Assembly (NCBI GenBank): GCA_028564705.1
Contig: JAPXFQ010002458.1
Span: 107,813-171,812, forward strand
DNA: 64,000 nucleotides
Reading direction: 5' to 3'
Source: Apricaphanius iberus
Lineage: Eukaryota; Chordata; Actinopteri; Cyprinodontiformes; Aphaniidae
Below the pieces are notes generated by a model that was not told the DNA's origin, made no database searches, and saw nothing but the letters and a program-made list of their open reading frames with translations. Every line of letters starts with the position of its first letter. The first letter of the stretch is position 1. Positions 1 to 9,843 of the stretch are shown in pieces. The position numbers were made by a program, and so were the translations under genes.

Positions 1-100
1 CTTTCATTATGATTTCCCGCTTTTCTTGAAAAGTCCGTCTTGAAAATGGCTTTGCTAGTAAATCTGTGACCAAATTAACGAATTCTCCTCTGTCAGCCAT
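1..100 (-). CDS. hAT transposase, ZMYM1-like, N-terminal fragment cut by the window edge
   Basis: An ATG at 98-100 (minus strand) opens a frame that stays open to the window edge, 33 codons. It starts MADRGEFVNLV and continues with a KPFSRRTFQEK segment. I recognise this as the start of the ZMYM1-like hAT transposases of fish, which carry a TTF-type zinc finger, a DUF4371/DDE core and a C-terminal dimerisation domain. Such proteins cut and paste hAT elements in the nucleus, and some have been domesticated. Only the N-terminus is visible, so I cannot tell whether this copy is intact. A matching middle and C-terminal part of a related protein lies at 46.1-51.1 kb. The assignment rests on a short motif recalled from the family. 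Confidence 0.55.
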   Translation of the reverse strand, partial: MADRGEFVNLVTDLLAKPFSRRTFQEKREIIMK

Positions 101-400
101 TGTGGTTTGTAAAATTAAAAAAAGGCTGTATTTAATCGCTACGTAAATGTTTTTATATTGTACAGATTCCGTTTGCGGTTTGCTCTGACTATAGCTGTAG
201 CACGGGTTCTGACTATCCAATCAAAAGACGTGAAAAAGCTGACGTTATTCTAAGCCTTCTAGATGGCGCTATTGTCGCCATCTCGAAATCTGATTGGTTG
301 ATTAAATCTGATATCAGTATCTGATTGGTTAAAGAGCATGGTTACATTTCCATTCATTTTTAAGCAACAGGCGCCTGCAGGATTGATTCTGAAGGCCTTT
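101..400 (-). promoter_or_regulatory. Putative promoter region of the left-edge hAT element
   Basis: This stretch lies directly upstream of the minus-strand transposase start. It contains three CCAAT/ATTGG boxes at 217-221, 293-297 and 324-328 and an inverted repeat with 7-bp arms around 263-282. No clear TATA box is seen. The regulatory role is inferred from position and box spacing only. Confidence 0.25.
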
Positions 401-663
401 AGGCAGATTTATTTGTTCATGGCAACACATTGAGACTGAGATATGATTGGATAAAAGCTCTAACATAAACATACACTACTGGAAGCAGCGCGACCAAGAA
501 AAAAGCTATGAAGTCAAGAGAATAGACTATTGGGAATAATTTAATACATATTCACAGGGAAAAAAATAAAATAAATGACATTAATGCAAGACAGTGATTC
601 TGATAGGGTTTAGGCCAGCAGAGAAGGCCTTGCTGGCCCTGACGCTCCACCACTGAGTGAACT

Positions 664-1445
664 AATATAGTGCTTCCAAATATCAATTAGTTAACATATT
701 CCTTTTGTCCATTAATGAATAAACATTGATATAATTAAATTGTGATAATGTATTCTTAATTACCATTCATAGCAAAACAGCTCCCACTATTTTCAGACTT
801 GCAACCAGAATGCTCTCAGCTCAGGTGGCATTATTCCCAACTGCAATATTTGAATACTAAGACCAATTGAAGCGCAGCAGCAGTGCTGGCGCTCTGCCCA
901 CACACATCATGCACTCTACGTAGGGCACCAAGCTGGCTGCAGGGGCACCAACTGAGCTTATGAAAAAAATAATAATAAAGACAGATTAAGAATTAAAAAA
1001 TATGCAAAACAAGTTAATGATAACCAATATAAAAAGAACATATTGCCACCCCGCAATTGGTCTGTATTTTATTAACCCTGAAACCTGTGGTTGTCTTCAC
1101 AAAGAGATCAGAAACTGGCACAGAAAAAAGAAAAACAGCGGGATGATGCTCTAACATCGTTTGCAGCTAAAACAGTGTTTTTATGATATTGTTAATTTTT
1201 TTATATTTATTCTGAAACGTGTGATCATGTACGACTTGAGGTCTGACCTAGCTTAAATCCTGACTTGCTAATTTGTTGTTTATTCATCTGTTGTCAGCCA
1301 AAAGTTTTCTTAGTACGTTGCATTTCATGACATTTATTTTGTGTTTTTTGTCGACTGCTTCCATACATTTTGACTTTATTTGCGCTGAGTTGGGTCACAC
1401 ACAGCCATAGGGTAGCGCTACTCTGCCCTGAGCTGCCCACAGGAA
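664..1445. other. Unassigned AT-rich stretch
   Basis: No coding frame or known repeat could be supported here. The sequence is AT-rich with two GC-richer patches around 860-960 and 1390-1450. The second patch leads into the ORF1-like region of LINE A, so part of it may be LINE 5' sequence. Confidence 0.3.
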
Positions 1446-1703
1446 GTGTGTGTGGGGGTGCTAGGCCAGCTGCTTGCTCTTAGCCAAAAGCCTCCGGCCA
1501 CGGCTGACGCAGGCAAGACTCACATCAAAGAACCTTCCTTCGCAGGTGAAGGAGACATGTCTGAGTTCGAGGAGGAACTCATTCAAGCAACACCGACGGA
1601 CGATCGATCAGAGCCCGACGAAACCCCCGCTCTGAGTTTTAGACCGCTGAGAAACAGAAGCACACGTGGTGGAGGACCTAACCCAGCCGGACTGTATGCC
1701 TGA
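1446..1703 (+). pseudogene. ORF1-like 85-codon frame near the 5' end of LINE A
   Basis: An 85-codon frame, acidic in its middle part (EFEEELIQ) and arginine-rich near its end, lies upstream of the SGNH remnant. Downstream frames around 1800-1880 also look protein-like (a VGASRHTAEPRKEGNEVPI run). Position and character fit the poorly conserved N-terminal half of an L2 ORF1, but it does not match the ORF1 start of LINE C at 46921. It could equally be an unrelated frame. No function is assigned. Confidence 0.3.
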
Positions 1704-2121
1704 ACCGGACGGAGGCCGTATCCCTTTGTGCTAGAGGACGCATTGAGTCGCTGACACATAACTGATAAGAGTGGCAGAGTCGGAGAATCCAGAGGTACTG
1801 TTTGTGAGTGTTGGGGCCAGCCGTCACACAGCTGAACCCAGAAAGGAGGGAAACGAAGTCCCGATCGGAATCTCCAGGAGCTACTAGCCTGCTAACTAGC
1901 TTGGCAACCCGTTGTTAGCCTGCTGGGCTAACGTCGTCTGAACCCCTTCACCCATCCACAACGGAGAACGCTTTGAGGGCTTTAAACATTCATAAGGTCT
2001 GTTTGGGCAGAGGGAAATTAGTTATGATAACTAATTTTAAAGGCGTTTCCTTTTTTTTATTGTTGATTTTTTAAGTTTCATGTGCTATCTTTGGGTAAAC
2101 CAGGCTTCGGCCTGAAATTTT

Positions 2122-2265
2122 AATCAGAAACCTGGTCTGATCCGGAGAGACGGCATCAATCCCACTTCGGATGGAGTTGCTCTTCTTTCTAGGAATATGG
2201 ACAGATTTATTTGTCCTTCAAAACACTGACAAACCAGGGTCCAGACCAGGAAGCAGAGGCGTAGT
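2122..2265 (+). pseudogene. LINE A ORF1 remnant: C-terminal part of the SGNH/GDSL esterase domain
   Basis: This frame encodes a KPGLIRRDGINPTSDGVALL motif and ends at a TAG at 2263-2265. The matching positions in LINE B and LINE C read GLLRRDGIHPT. The D..H pair of this block carries the catalytic Asp and His of SGNH hydrolases, which form the C-terminal domain of ORF1 in many fish CR1/L2 elements. In LINE A the His is replaced by Asn, which should abolish activity. The frame is truncated upstream. The LTR element begins 30 bp after the stop. Confidence 0.7.
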
Positions 2266-2291
2266 TTAACCCACCTCTCTGCAGCTTCTGT

Positions 2292-2295
2292 ACTG
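2292..2295. repeat. Target-site duplication of the LTR element, left copy
   Basis: The 4 bp actg directly precede the left LTR and recur at 9213-9216 directly after the right LTR. Four-base duplications are normal for retroviral-type integrases, including gammaretrovirus-like and some Gypsy-like elements. Confidence 0.7.
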
Positions 2296-2883
2296 TGTTG
2301 AATTAAATAATTATCATAAGTAATTCAATGCATGTTCAAGCAGAGACAAAATGGAGCCAATTTCCAGTTTAACATTTATTTTGAACAGATTAACAAATTG
2401 CAGTTTTACAGAGGAATTTGCCCCCGTCGTTCCCCTGTGGTCCAGATTTAAAGAAATCTGAACGTTGAATGATTTTCATGTCATCACTTTTATAGACAAC
2501 AGACTTTTGCCAGGGTTGTAGGCGTTTCTTCTCCCTCGAATCTTACTCCAATCAGATCATTTCCAAACAGTATCTTAGCCATGATTTGCTGTCAGAGAAT
2601 TATGCAGTCCGAAGATGGGTCGTCTCTGTTCTGGGTCAAAGGTTCATTATAAAGAATTATGGTTAACTGGCTATCTGCTTCCCCCAAACTCTTCTCCCAG
2701 ATTTTATCTACACATCCTGCTTTTACAGCCTTGCAATAAAACTCACCCCAGAGTTTTATGACTTAAAAGCTTACCTGCATAAACAATAGTGACAGACCCA
2801 TTTTTACAACCATGCAAACTATATAAACAGTCTTTTACCTTCTGAATAATAAAAGTTTAAACCCTATGCAGAATTACACCACA
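2296..2883 (-). repeat. LTR, 3' copy of the 6.9 kb element (588 bp)
   Basis: It matches 8683-9212 over almost its full length, starting tgttgaattaaataattatc and ending accctatgcagaattacacc plus aca. It is longer than the right copy because of extra sequence around 2500-2700. On the minus strand it carries a TATA-like TTTATATAG near its start and an AATAAA downstream, in the order expected for U3 then R. Confidence 0.85.
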
Positions 2884-2894
2884 ATTCCCTCTTT
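2884..2894 (-). other. Polypurine tract
   Basis: On the minus strand the 11 bases before the 3' LTR read AAAGAGGGAAT, a purine run where plus-strand DNA synthesis of an LTR retroelement would be primed. The position fits exactly, and the orientation agrees with the PBS at the other end. Confidence 0.6.
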
Positions 2895-5800
2895 CAATCT
2901 TTTTTTAAAAATAGATTGATATCTCCTCTGTACTCTCCTTCAAGGTCAGTGTTTAGAACTTAAGATCAAAACCTGTAAAGCATTTTGAGAATGCAAGAAA
3001 TCAAATCCAAGAAATTTCATAAATTCACCTTCTTTTGGCATTATACAAAAAAATTATTTTAACAATTCCCAAAAACTAATTCAAAAACCCAAAAATGTAT
3101 AAGAATGTCTTACATGTGAAGAGATAATTAAATCTGACTTGAAACATGTTGATACTCGTGGAAGAAGCTTAAAAAATCCATGAACAAATACATTCTTACT
3201 ATGTTATATTCTGAAATAAATCAAACTTAAAGTGTTAAGAAACCTGTGAAATAGAAGGTATTAAGAACCCTTTCTTTCAGAAACCCTCTTAGGCAAAATC
3301 AACAATTCTGCACTTGTGAATAAAATAGTTAATCAAATAGTTAAACAACCTGTAAAATACAAAAAAATATTAATAAATGTTCAGTCTTTATATTTGTATT
3401 CTGTTCCTCTTTCTTCACTCTCATTTTATCCCCCTCCATGGCTCCTGGCAGCTGGAGAGCGATGTACAGAGCTGATCAGTGTGGAGGGCTCCTATTTTTA
3501 GTGTTCCCTCTTTTACTCCCATATATGCAGATAACCACTCTCTGAAATGCCAATTACTTCATTAATTGAGCATTTCCCCCAATATACACAAATGCACAGA
3601 CAGGCCCCGCTTCCCATAGCTTAGCCCAACGATGTGGGCTGGTCAAAACCTGCTGTGCAGCTGATTGGTGAGTTGTGATCTTCTTCTGTAGATCCCTCTT
3701 TTGAGATGGCAATTTCAAATTGCCCATCTCATTCATTGGCACATAGATCACACTGGATGAGTAATATTACCACCCAAACAACCTTCTGGGTGAGCTAGGC
3801 CCCGCTGCCTGTGGTCCCAGCTTCCGATTCAGCTTGGTCAAAACCTTCTCGACCCTCCTTAGGCAGAATCCTGCTGATCCTGACCAGGTTCGTCGTTGGC
3901 GTGGAGCTGCACTTTGTGTGTGTTCCCAGCTGTCATCTGGAACTTGCTGAACCACTGAACTCCTCACGCCTTCGACCTGGAGCTGTACCTTGGACCCTTT
4001 TCAGCAGCTGCAGTCAGCTGTGACCAGAGGAGATTGTGTGCTCCTCACGTGCTGCTGAATCCTGGAGATAAACCTGGGGGCATAAGCTTGTAAACATCTA
4101 AAAAAGACAGTTTTTTTGATCCGGTCTTGTGATCACTCCTTTTCAATCTAATTCAACTGTATTGTGCCGAGAAATTATTTCACCCATCTAATTAAAAATA
4201 GTCCCTGGGGAAAGAGCAAGTCCATATTATTTCGATACAACACCGTTGTTTTTCCTAAAAACTAAACCAAAAACACCTCCCTCATTAATGGATTTAAAAG
4301 CAAGAGCAGGCTCAAGAGTTTACTTTTTTGTGTACAGTTCAACTGATTACTATCCATTTGCTTGTTTACCCAAATTGATTCTTAAATTTACTTATTTTAT
4401 TTATCCAGTTTAAGACACTTATGTCTGTTCCATTACAATATATCCTTTCTTAAATTCAGTACATCCCTGTGGATGAAAACGTAAAAGAAAAAAAAAAAAT
4501 GTTTTTTTCTCTCACCAGCCAGCAACCCCCTGCTATCGGCCCAATTTTTCCTTCCAAATTTTGTTCCCGGTAAATGGTTCTAATACTTCCCCTGCGTATT
4601 TTAATTAATGATTCCTTCATTTTTCATCCAATTTATATTCTATATTTTATCAATGCAATGCCTTTCTCTATTTTTTTCAATTTGATAAATGTCTCTTCCA
4701 TCTCATGTGTAAATTGAACATTTATAAAGATTGACCATCGCAATATCTCATCAACACACTTAGTTCTTAGAAAAATAAAATTAAATCAAAAAAGAAACAA
4801 ACAAAAAGGCTGGATTTTTCTGTTAGATATTGCTAAAGCACCACTAAAACATTGCAATAAAAACATCAAATGTTTAAAACAAAAGCAGAGAACAGCACTG
4901 ACCGATTAACACAACATAGTTCACAAAAACAGTCTTCAGTTTGCTATACTTCAAATTCTATCCATATTTCTAAAGAAAAATCCAAGATTTAAATCACTGA
5001 CAAAACAGCTTCCCTATAAATATTGCCAAACCTAAAGTACTTTTTTTTTTAACACAATCCAATATAAATTCAAAGTACTTTTGCTTATATGATTCCTCTT
5101 TAAACAAACCCAAATGTGCTCACTTGCCCAAATATTCTTGATTGAAAATAATGAAAACATTTCATACTTCAAAAACATCTGTCCGATTCTGTGAAGTGAA
5201 TTGAACATAGTCAAAGTGATTTTTGCAACTAAAACTCCTCTTAAATTTTTGTAGGATACATAGTAGTCTAATTCCCCTCAGCGGTCAAACAAAACAAAAA
5301 AAAAATTCAATAAAGGAGGTTCAAGAGATGAGATTTCTCTAAACAAAAACTAGTCGCATAAAAATAAAAAATAAAAATAAAAACCAGCATTTTTTTTTTT
5401 TTTCAGTATCCCCCTTTTCCTCTCAGGCTTCTTTTTTATTTTATTTTCTCCAATGATAAACACCAAATTAAATTGAAGCTTCTAGAGATGTCAAATACAT
5501 TACCACTGAATCATGTTTTCTTTAATCCAGCTTCCCAAATTAACATTTTTCCAAAGTTCTAATTAATAAGCAGACCGCAGTTCAGAAATCTGGGTCAGAA
5601 TCCAAGTCGAACCAAATATATAAATATTGAGAGAGAAAAAAAAAATAAATAAATAAAAAAATAAAAATAAAAATAAGAAAAAATAAAGAAAATAAAATCA
5701 AAAAAATCTAAATAAATTGTCAGTTACAGAGTCCCCACTAATCAAATGATATATTATGCCATTATTCTAGGATCAGATCTGTTCCAAAATGTTTAGGACC

Positions 5801-8136
5801 TGTAAATTTACTCTCAGCATCAAATAAACTAGCTAACAATCAATAAAGAACATCTGAAAGATTAATCTTAAATTTTAAAACTAAAACCGATTCTTATTTG
5901 TCAAAAAAAATGTGTATTCAAATATATGGTAATAATTATTTCAATGTAGCTGGTCCAATCACATTTTGCCTCTACACGATCAGAATAAATGAATTTAGAA
6001 TTTAGTTCTTACTTCCAAATTAAACCATCATTTCGATCACCGTGATATTCATTACTTTCAAACCTTAGACCAATTCAAATTTATCCCCAGCCTGTTTAAA
6101 AACAAACTGATTACTTAAAGATGACTCTGTGTTTTAATGTTTTCTTTTTTTCAAACTCAAACATTCAAATCCCACTAGTTTATAAAATATCACTATGATA
6201 AGTGTTGTTTTGCATGGTAAAAACATTTAATTTGTAACGGAATTGAAATTTACTGGGTTACTTCTTGAGCCCCAGTTGAATTTTGATAACTCCAATAAGC
6301 CTTGAGTGTCCACAAAATCATTAAGAATGTTCAATTGTGTAAATAATTTAACATCAGTCTCCTTTAGATCATTTATTCAGAGACCAAGCTATATTTCTAA
6401 AGTCTATAGAGCCATCAGAAATAAGCCAAACATAATTTTAGCATAAATGATACTTATTTAAATCACAGAAAGAATTAATTTTCTGTATCATTCAACACGG
6501 TGCTTAAAAAAAAAAAATTTAGACCAGTTTGTTGCTTTTCAATTAACACCGTTTGCTTTTCGTTAAATTCTTATAATTACTGCTTATAGCTTTATCTTTA
6601 TTTAGGCCAACTTAATCAAATCCTGCTTAGATCAATCCAAAAAACAAAAAAAAATCTACCTACTCAAAAATTCAAAAAATGCAACTTTTATTTTGACTAA
6701 ACACTCTCCTCTTTTCAATTTTAAAGATGAAATCAAAAATTAAAACTTCACCAAGTCAGAATCGACTCATGAGTAACTGTTCTCAGCCATTTGCGTTTAA
6801 TTATAACATGCATAATTGCTCCCCTCATGTAATCAATCGAGCCTTCTCAGGCAAAAGCAGTTAACCAAATACAGCATGTACTTCTTAATCTTTAATCTCC
6901 GTACCGTAACAGTTCAGTTAAACATGAAACACCTTAAATTGCCCTTCGTAGAAAATGTGCTAAAACATTGCCGAAAAAGAGTTGCAACCAAAAGTTATCT
7001 GACCAGTTATCTTAAGGCCGTTTTACCTCTTACTCAACCAGAAAAAGTTAACAAAAATCCAAATAAGTCCAAGTCTTAACAAGGCAATCGTCTGCAGGAG
7101 TCTGCAATCACTTTCTATCCAAAATCACTTCTAGCTTGCAACACATAGAACATGCAGTTAGTTTCAACCACCAACACATTGTCACACAAAAGCCACCACC
7201 GCTAACTTAGCATAGCAGCCTTCTCCACGTGCTACCGTTAGCTTTCTTTGTGAAACGAAACGTTATACAATACAAAACGTACGGCGAAAACACTCCAGAA
7301 CATCGCAACACACACTTTAGAAGATGACTTACCGCAATACCAGGACTTAATCCGCACATTTTATACCACGTCACCAAACTTTAATTCGGCATGAACAAAA
7401 AATCTCCTGTTCTTCCCACACGGACTGAAACATATGTCCCCAATTTCAGCCGTCCCGCACAGCAAACACCGATTCAACTACGTCCGTTACAGCCCAAAAC
7501 TATTAACAAAAAACACAAAATTATAAGCGGTGACTTTTAGACCGTATTAATTATTTTCTCGCGGAGGTTTACACCGATCTGTTATAAGTTCCGTAGTCCG
7601 CTTTGAGAAATTTCCTGGCGCCAGCCTCCAGAAAACCACTCAAAAGACTTGAACAGATGGCAGAAAAAGCGCCTATTACCACTAATTTATTTATCAAAAC
7701 ATATAGTCAAAGCTGTCATATGTTAGCCGTGCTATCAAGCAAAAACTCACACAGTATTAGCTCCGCCATAGCACCTAGCTTAGGGCGGCCACCCTGATGG
7801 CCTGTCGTAAATGTTCACAACTCATTCTTATAGATTTTTAATTACAGTTATCCATCATATGTAGTTAGATATTCATTTATCTATTTTAATTTATTTATTA
7901 TACTCGAGTCCATTATTTATACAATAACATTTTAACACAAAACGCAACATCACCAGCACGTCTCGCAAAGCGCCTTCGCACAAAAACATCTCACACACAC
8001 ACATACAGACACAATTTTTGTACAAGCAGAAATCAAAACACTAACCTCATCGGAGCTCACCAAAAAACAATGCCGGACCATTAACACAACTCAATTCGCG
8101 GTGCCCACGCGCGCGTTTGAGGAAACGCAAGCCTCT

Positions 8137-8532
8137 TCAAGGGAATCCGTTTAGATTTACAGAGGGCGACCCAGGCGCTCCGCAATCTATTTCGTTCGAC
8201 AGCCTTGAAGATTCTCCGACAGCGTCCTGTCGGATTCGAGTTGGCCAATTCTCTCGAGCCCCGATCCGCACTTTGGCTCCAATTTGAGTCGTTGAAGATA
8301 TCGGTCCATCTGCTCCACTGTCCGCTCCGGAGAACAAGCAGCCCGCACCGGGCGCGCAGAGTAAGAAACTCCATCTCCCAGCATGCACCGGTGTTTCTCT
8401 ACGGAGCGAAAAGAAGGACTCAATCCTGCTCAGAAACAGGGAAACAGACAGCCGATCAGGTCTCAACACTCCGGGCATGCAATAGTCAATCTGCTCAAAA
8501 CAAAAAAACATATTTAACTTGCATGACAACAT
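8137..8532 (-). CDS. Hypothetical 131-codon frame at the gag position of the LTR element
   Basis: This frame begins about 135 nt downstream of the primer-binding site, where gag would start. The product is cysteine- and arginine-bearing with no recognisable matrix, capsid or CCHC motif. Two other frames overlap it on the same strand (8081-8374 and 8187-8423) and one on the opposite strand, so the local GC-rich composition alone may keep frames open. I regard coding as unproven. Confidence 0.15.
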   Translation of the reverse strand: MLSCKLNMFFCFEQIDYCMPGVLRPDRLSVSLFLSRIESFFSLRRETPVHAGRWSFLLCAPGAGCLFSGADSGADGPISSTTQIGAKVRIGARENWPTRIRQDAVGESSRLSNEIDCGAPGSPSVNLNGFP

Positions 8533-8667
8533 TACCCAATGTTAGATTAACCAATCAATAGAATTAAAAAACTACGCAACTCTGCGCAAATTGTCAATAG
8601 AGCAAATACATGTCCATTAATTAACTTAAAAAATATAACTGGAGCCTGGTCCAAAACCCTGCACACA

Positions 8668-8680
8668 GTCGAGGTCACCA
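8668..8680 (-). other. Primer-binding site
   Basis: On the plus strand these 13 bases read gtcgaggtcacca, which has the form of a tRNA 3' end with CCA. The minus-strand complement TGGTGACCTCGAC lies 2 nt after the 5' LTR, the normal PBS place. I cannot name the tRNA without a tRNA set. Confidence 0.65.
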
Positions 8681-8682
8681 TT

Positions 8683-9212
8683 TGTTGAATTAAATAATTA
8701 TCATAAGTAATTCAATGCATGTTCAAGCAGAGACAAAATGGAGCCAATTTCCAGTTTAACATTTATTTTGAACAGATTAACAAATTGAAGTTTTACAGAG
8801 GAATTTGCCCCCGTCGTTCCCCTGTGGTCCAGATTTAAAGAAATCTGAACAATTAAATTATCTTCATTTCACAGCTTTATAGACAACCGGGCCTCTAGGC
8901 GTTTCTAATCTCTCCAATCAGAACATTTTCATACAGTGTCTTAGCCCTTATTGGCTGTCAGAAAATTATACAGTCATATGGGTGAGACGTCTTTTCTTAA
9001 AAGCTCCTTCTGAGTTTTATGGCAACACACTAAATCTACAGACATCCTGTTTTTTCAGCTTGCAATAAAACTCACCCCAGAGTTTTATGACTTAAAAGCT
9101 TACCTGCATAAACAATAGTGACAGACCCATTTTTACAACCATGCAAACTATATAAACAGTCTTTTACCTTCTGAATAATAAAAGTTTAAACCCTATGCAG
9201 AATTACACCACA
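8683..9212 (-). repeat. LTR, 5' copy of the 6.9 kb element (530 bp)
   Basis: This is the near-identical partner of 2296-2883 with a shorter middle part. On the minus strand it begins TGTGGTGTAATTCTGC, has a TATA-like TTTATATAG about 50 bp in, and an AATAAA near plus coordinate 8765. It ends in CA next to the PBS. Confidence 0.85.
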
Positions 9213-9216
9213 ACTG
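9213..9216. repeat. Target-site duplication of the LTR element, right copy
   Basis: The 4 bp actg follow the right LTR and match 2292-2295. LINE A resumes directly after them. Confidence 0.7.
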
Positions 9217-9243
9217 TTACCCACTCAATACCCTATTGAGGCA

Positions 9244-9560
9244 GTGTCTTACCCACGGCCAAAATCAAACAGACAAAAAGTTAACCTGACAAAAGCAAAC
9301 TATGAAAATCTCATTAAAATAAATACAACTCAGACCAAACAAGGAAATAGGCCAATACTATGTGGTTTACTAAACATAAGATCGCTCTCCTCAAATACTT
9401 TATTAGTAAATTACTTGATATGTGGTAATAAACTTGATTTGTTTTGCCAATCAGAAACCTGGTTGCAGCAGGAGGATGTTTTAATTATAAATGAGTCAAG
9501 TTCTTCCAATTATCAACATTTTCACAGTCCTAGAAGTATTGGGCAAGAAGGAGTTGCAAC
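9244..9560 (+). pseudogene. LINE A: N-terminal part of the AP-type endonuclease domain
   Basis: The frame encodes a LLNIRSLSSNTLLVNYLICG segment and a SETWLQQEDV segment. These match the start of the apurinic-type endonuclease domain of L2 elements; the Glu of TETW is a metal ligand in the family. The reading breaks off after VATL at about 9560, where LINE B begins. The continuation is found at 13578 and onward. The same reading frame then runs by accident into LINE B SGNH sequence, so the apparent 180-codon frame 9244-9786 is a chimera of two elements. Confidence 0.75.
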
Positions 9561-9564
9561 CCTG

Positions 9565-9786
9565 CCTGATCGTACTAGCGATGACATGTACAGCCGTGTG
9601 CTGTCGTTTCACCTTTGGTTGTCAAGGTGGTGTCCAGAAAACGATGTGGGCTACATTGATAACTGGGGGGCCTTCTGGGGAAAACCTGGACTGTTACGTA
9701 GAGACGGCATCCATCCCACCGCGGACGGAGCTTCGCTTCTTTCCAGGAACATTGATAGGGTTATCTCTAGTTTCCCATTGCCGTGA
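9565..9786 (+). pseudogene. LINE B ORF1, C-terminal SGNH/GDSL esterase part
   Basis: The translated segment contains NDVGYIDNWGAFWGKPGLL and RRDGIHPTADGASLLSRN, the last conserved block of the SGNH hydrolase fold with the catalytic Asp and His. The N-terminal part with the GDSL serine block is missing because the copy is 5'-truncated. In full-length elements this esterase-like ORF1 product is thought to bind the RNP and membranes. The stop lies at 9784-9786. Confidence 0.75.
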
Positions 9787-9843
9787 CAACCCAGAGTCCA
9801 GCTCAGGGATCAGGGACTGCCACCCACCCACTACCCTATAGAG

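Larger units (their letters stand above)
1..655 (-). mobile_element. 5' end of a ZMYM1-like hAT transposon, running off the left edge
   Basis: The minus-strand transposase start at 98-100 is preceded by about 550 bp of non-coding sequence ending at a probable terminal inverted repeat. On the minus strand the end reads CAGTGGTGGAGCGTCAGGGC (636-655), and hAT ends usually start CAG. The next 8 bases, 656-663 (agtgaact), would be the target duplication, but the partner lies outside the window. Inside the end is a hairpin with perfect 8-bp arms (613-620 and 631-638). The internal part has three CCAAT boxes (217-221, 293-297, 324-328) and a 7-bp palindrome around 263-282, which would suit a promoter. 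The element boundary is inference. Confidence 0.45.
2296..9212 (-). mobile_element. LTR retrotransposon with PBS and PPT but no recognisable gag-pol, inserted in LINE A
   Basis: Two direct repeats (2296-2883 and 8683-9212) start TG and end CA, flank 5.8 kb, and are bordered by a 4-bp duplication (actg). Orientation is minus: a tRNA-complementary primer-binding site lies 2 nt inside the right LTR (8668-8680), and a purine-rich tract on the minus strand (2884-2894) abuts the left LTR. The internal region has no long frame on either strand and I find no capsid, protease, RT, RNase H or integrase motif. Much of it (about 4.1-7.3 kb) is strikingly G-poor on the plus strand, so the RNA-sense strand is C-poor. 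The structure fits a LARD-type non-autonomous element that needs enzymes in trans, or a badly decayed copy. The LTRs differ mainly by short deletions in the right copy. Confidence 0.85.

Noticed and set aside
8205..8561. A 118-codon plus-strand frame near the 5' LTR
   Set aside because: It is antisense to the element's transcription direction, overlaps three other frames in a GC-rich patch and has no motif.
9244..9786. A 180-codon plus-strand frame as one protein
   Set aside because: The first part is LINE A endonuclease and the second LINE B ORF1; the frame crosses an element junction by chance.
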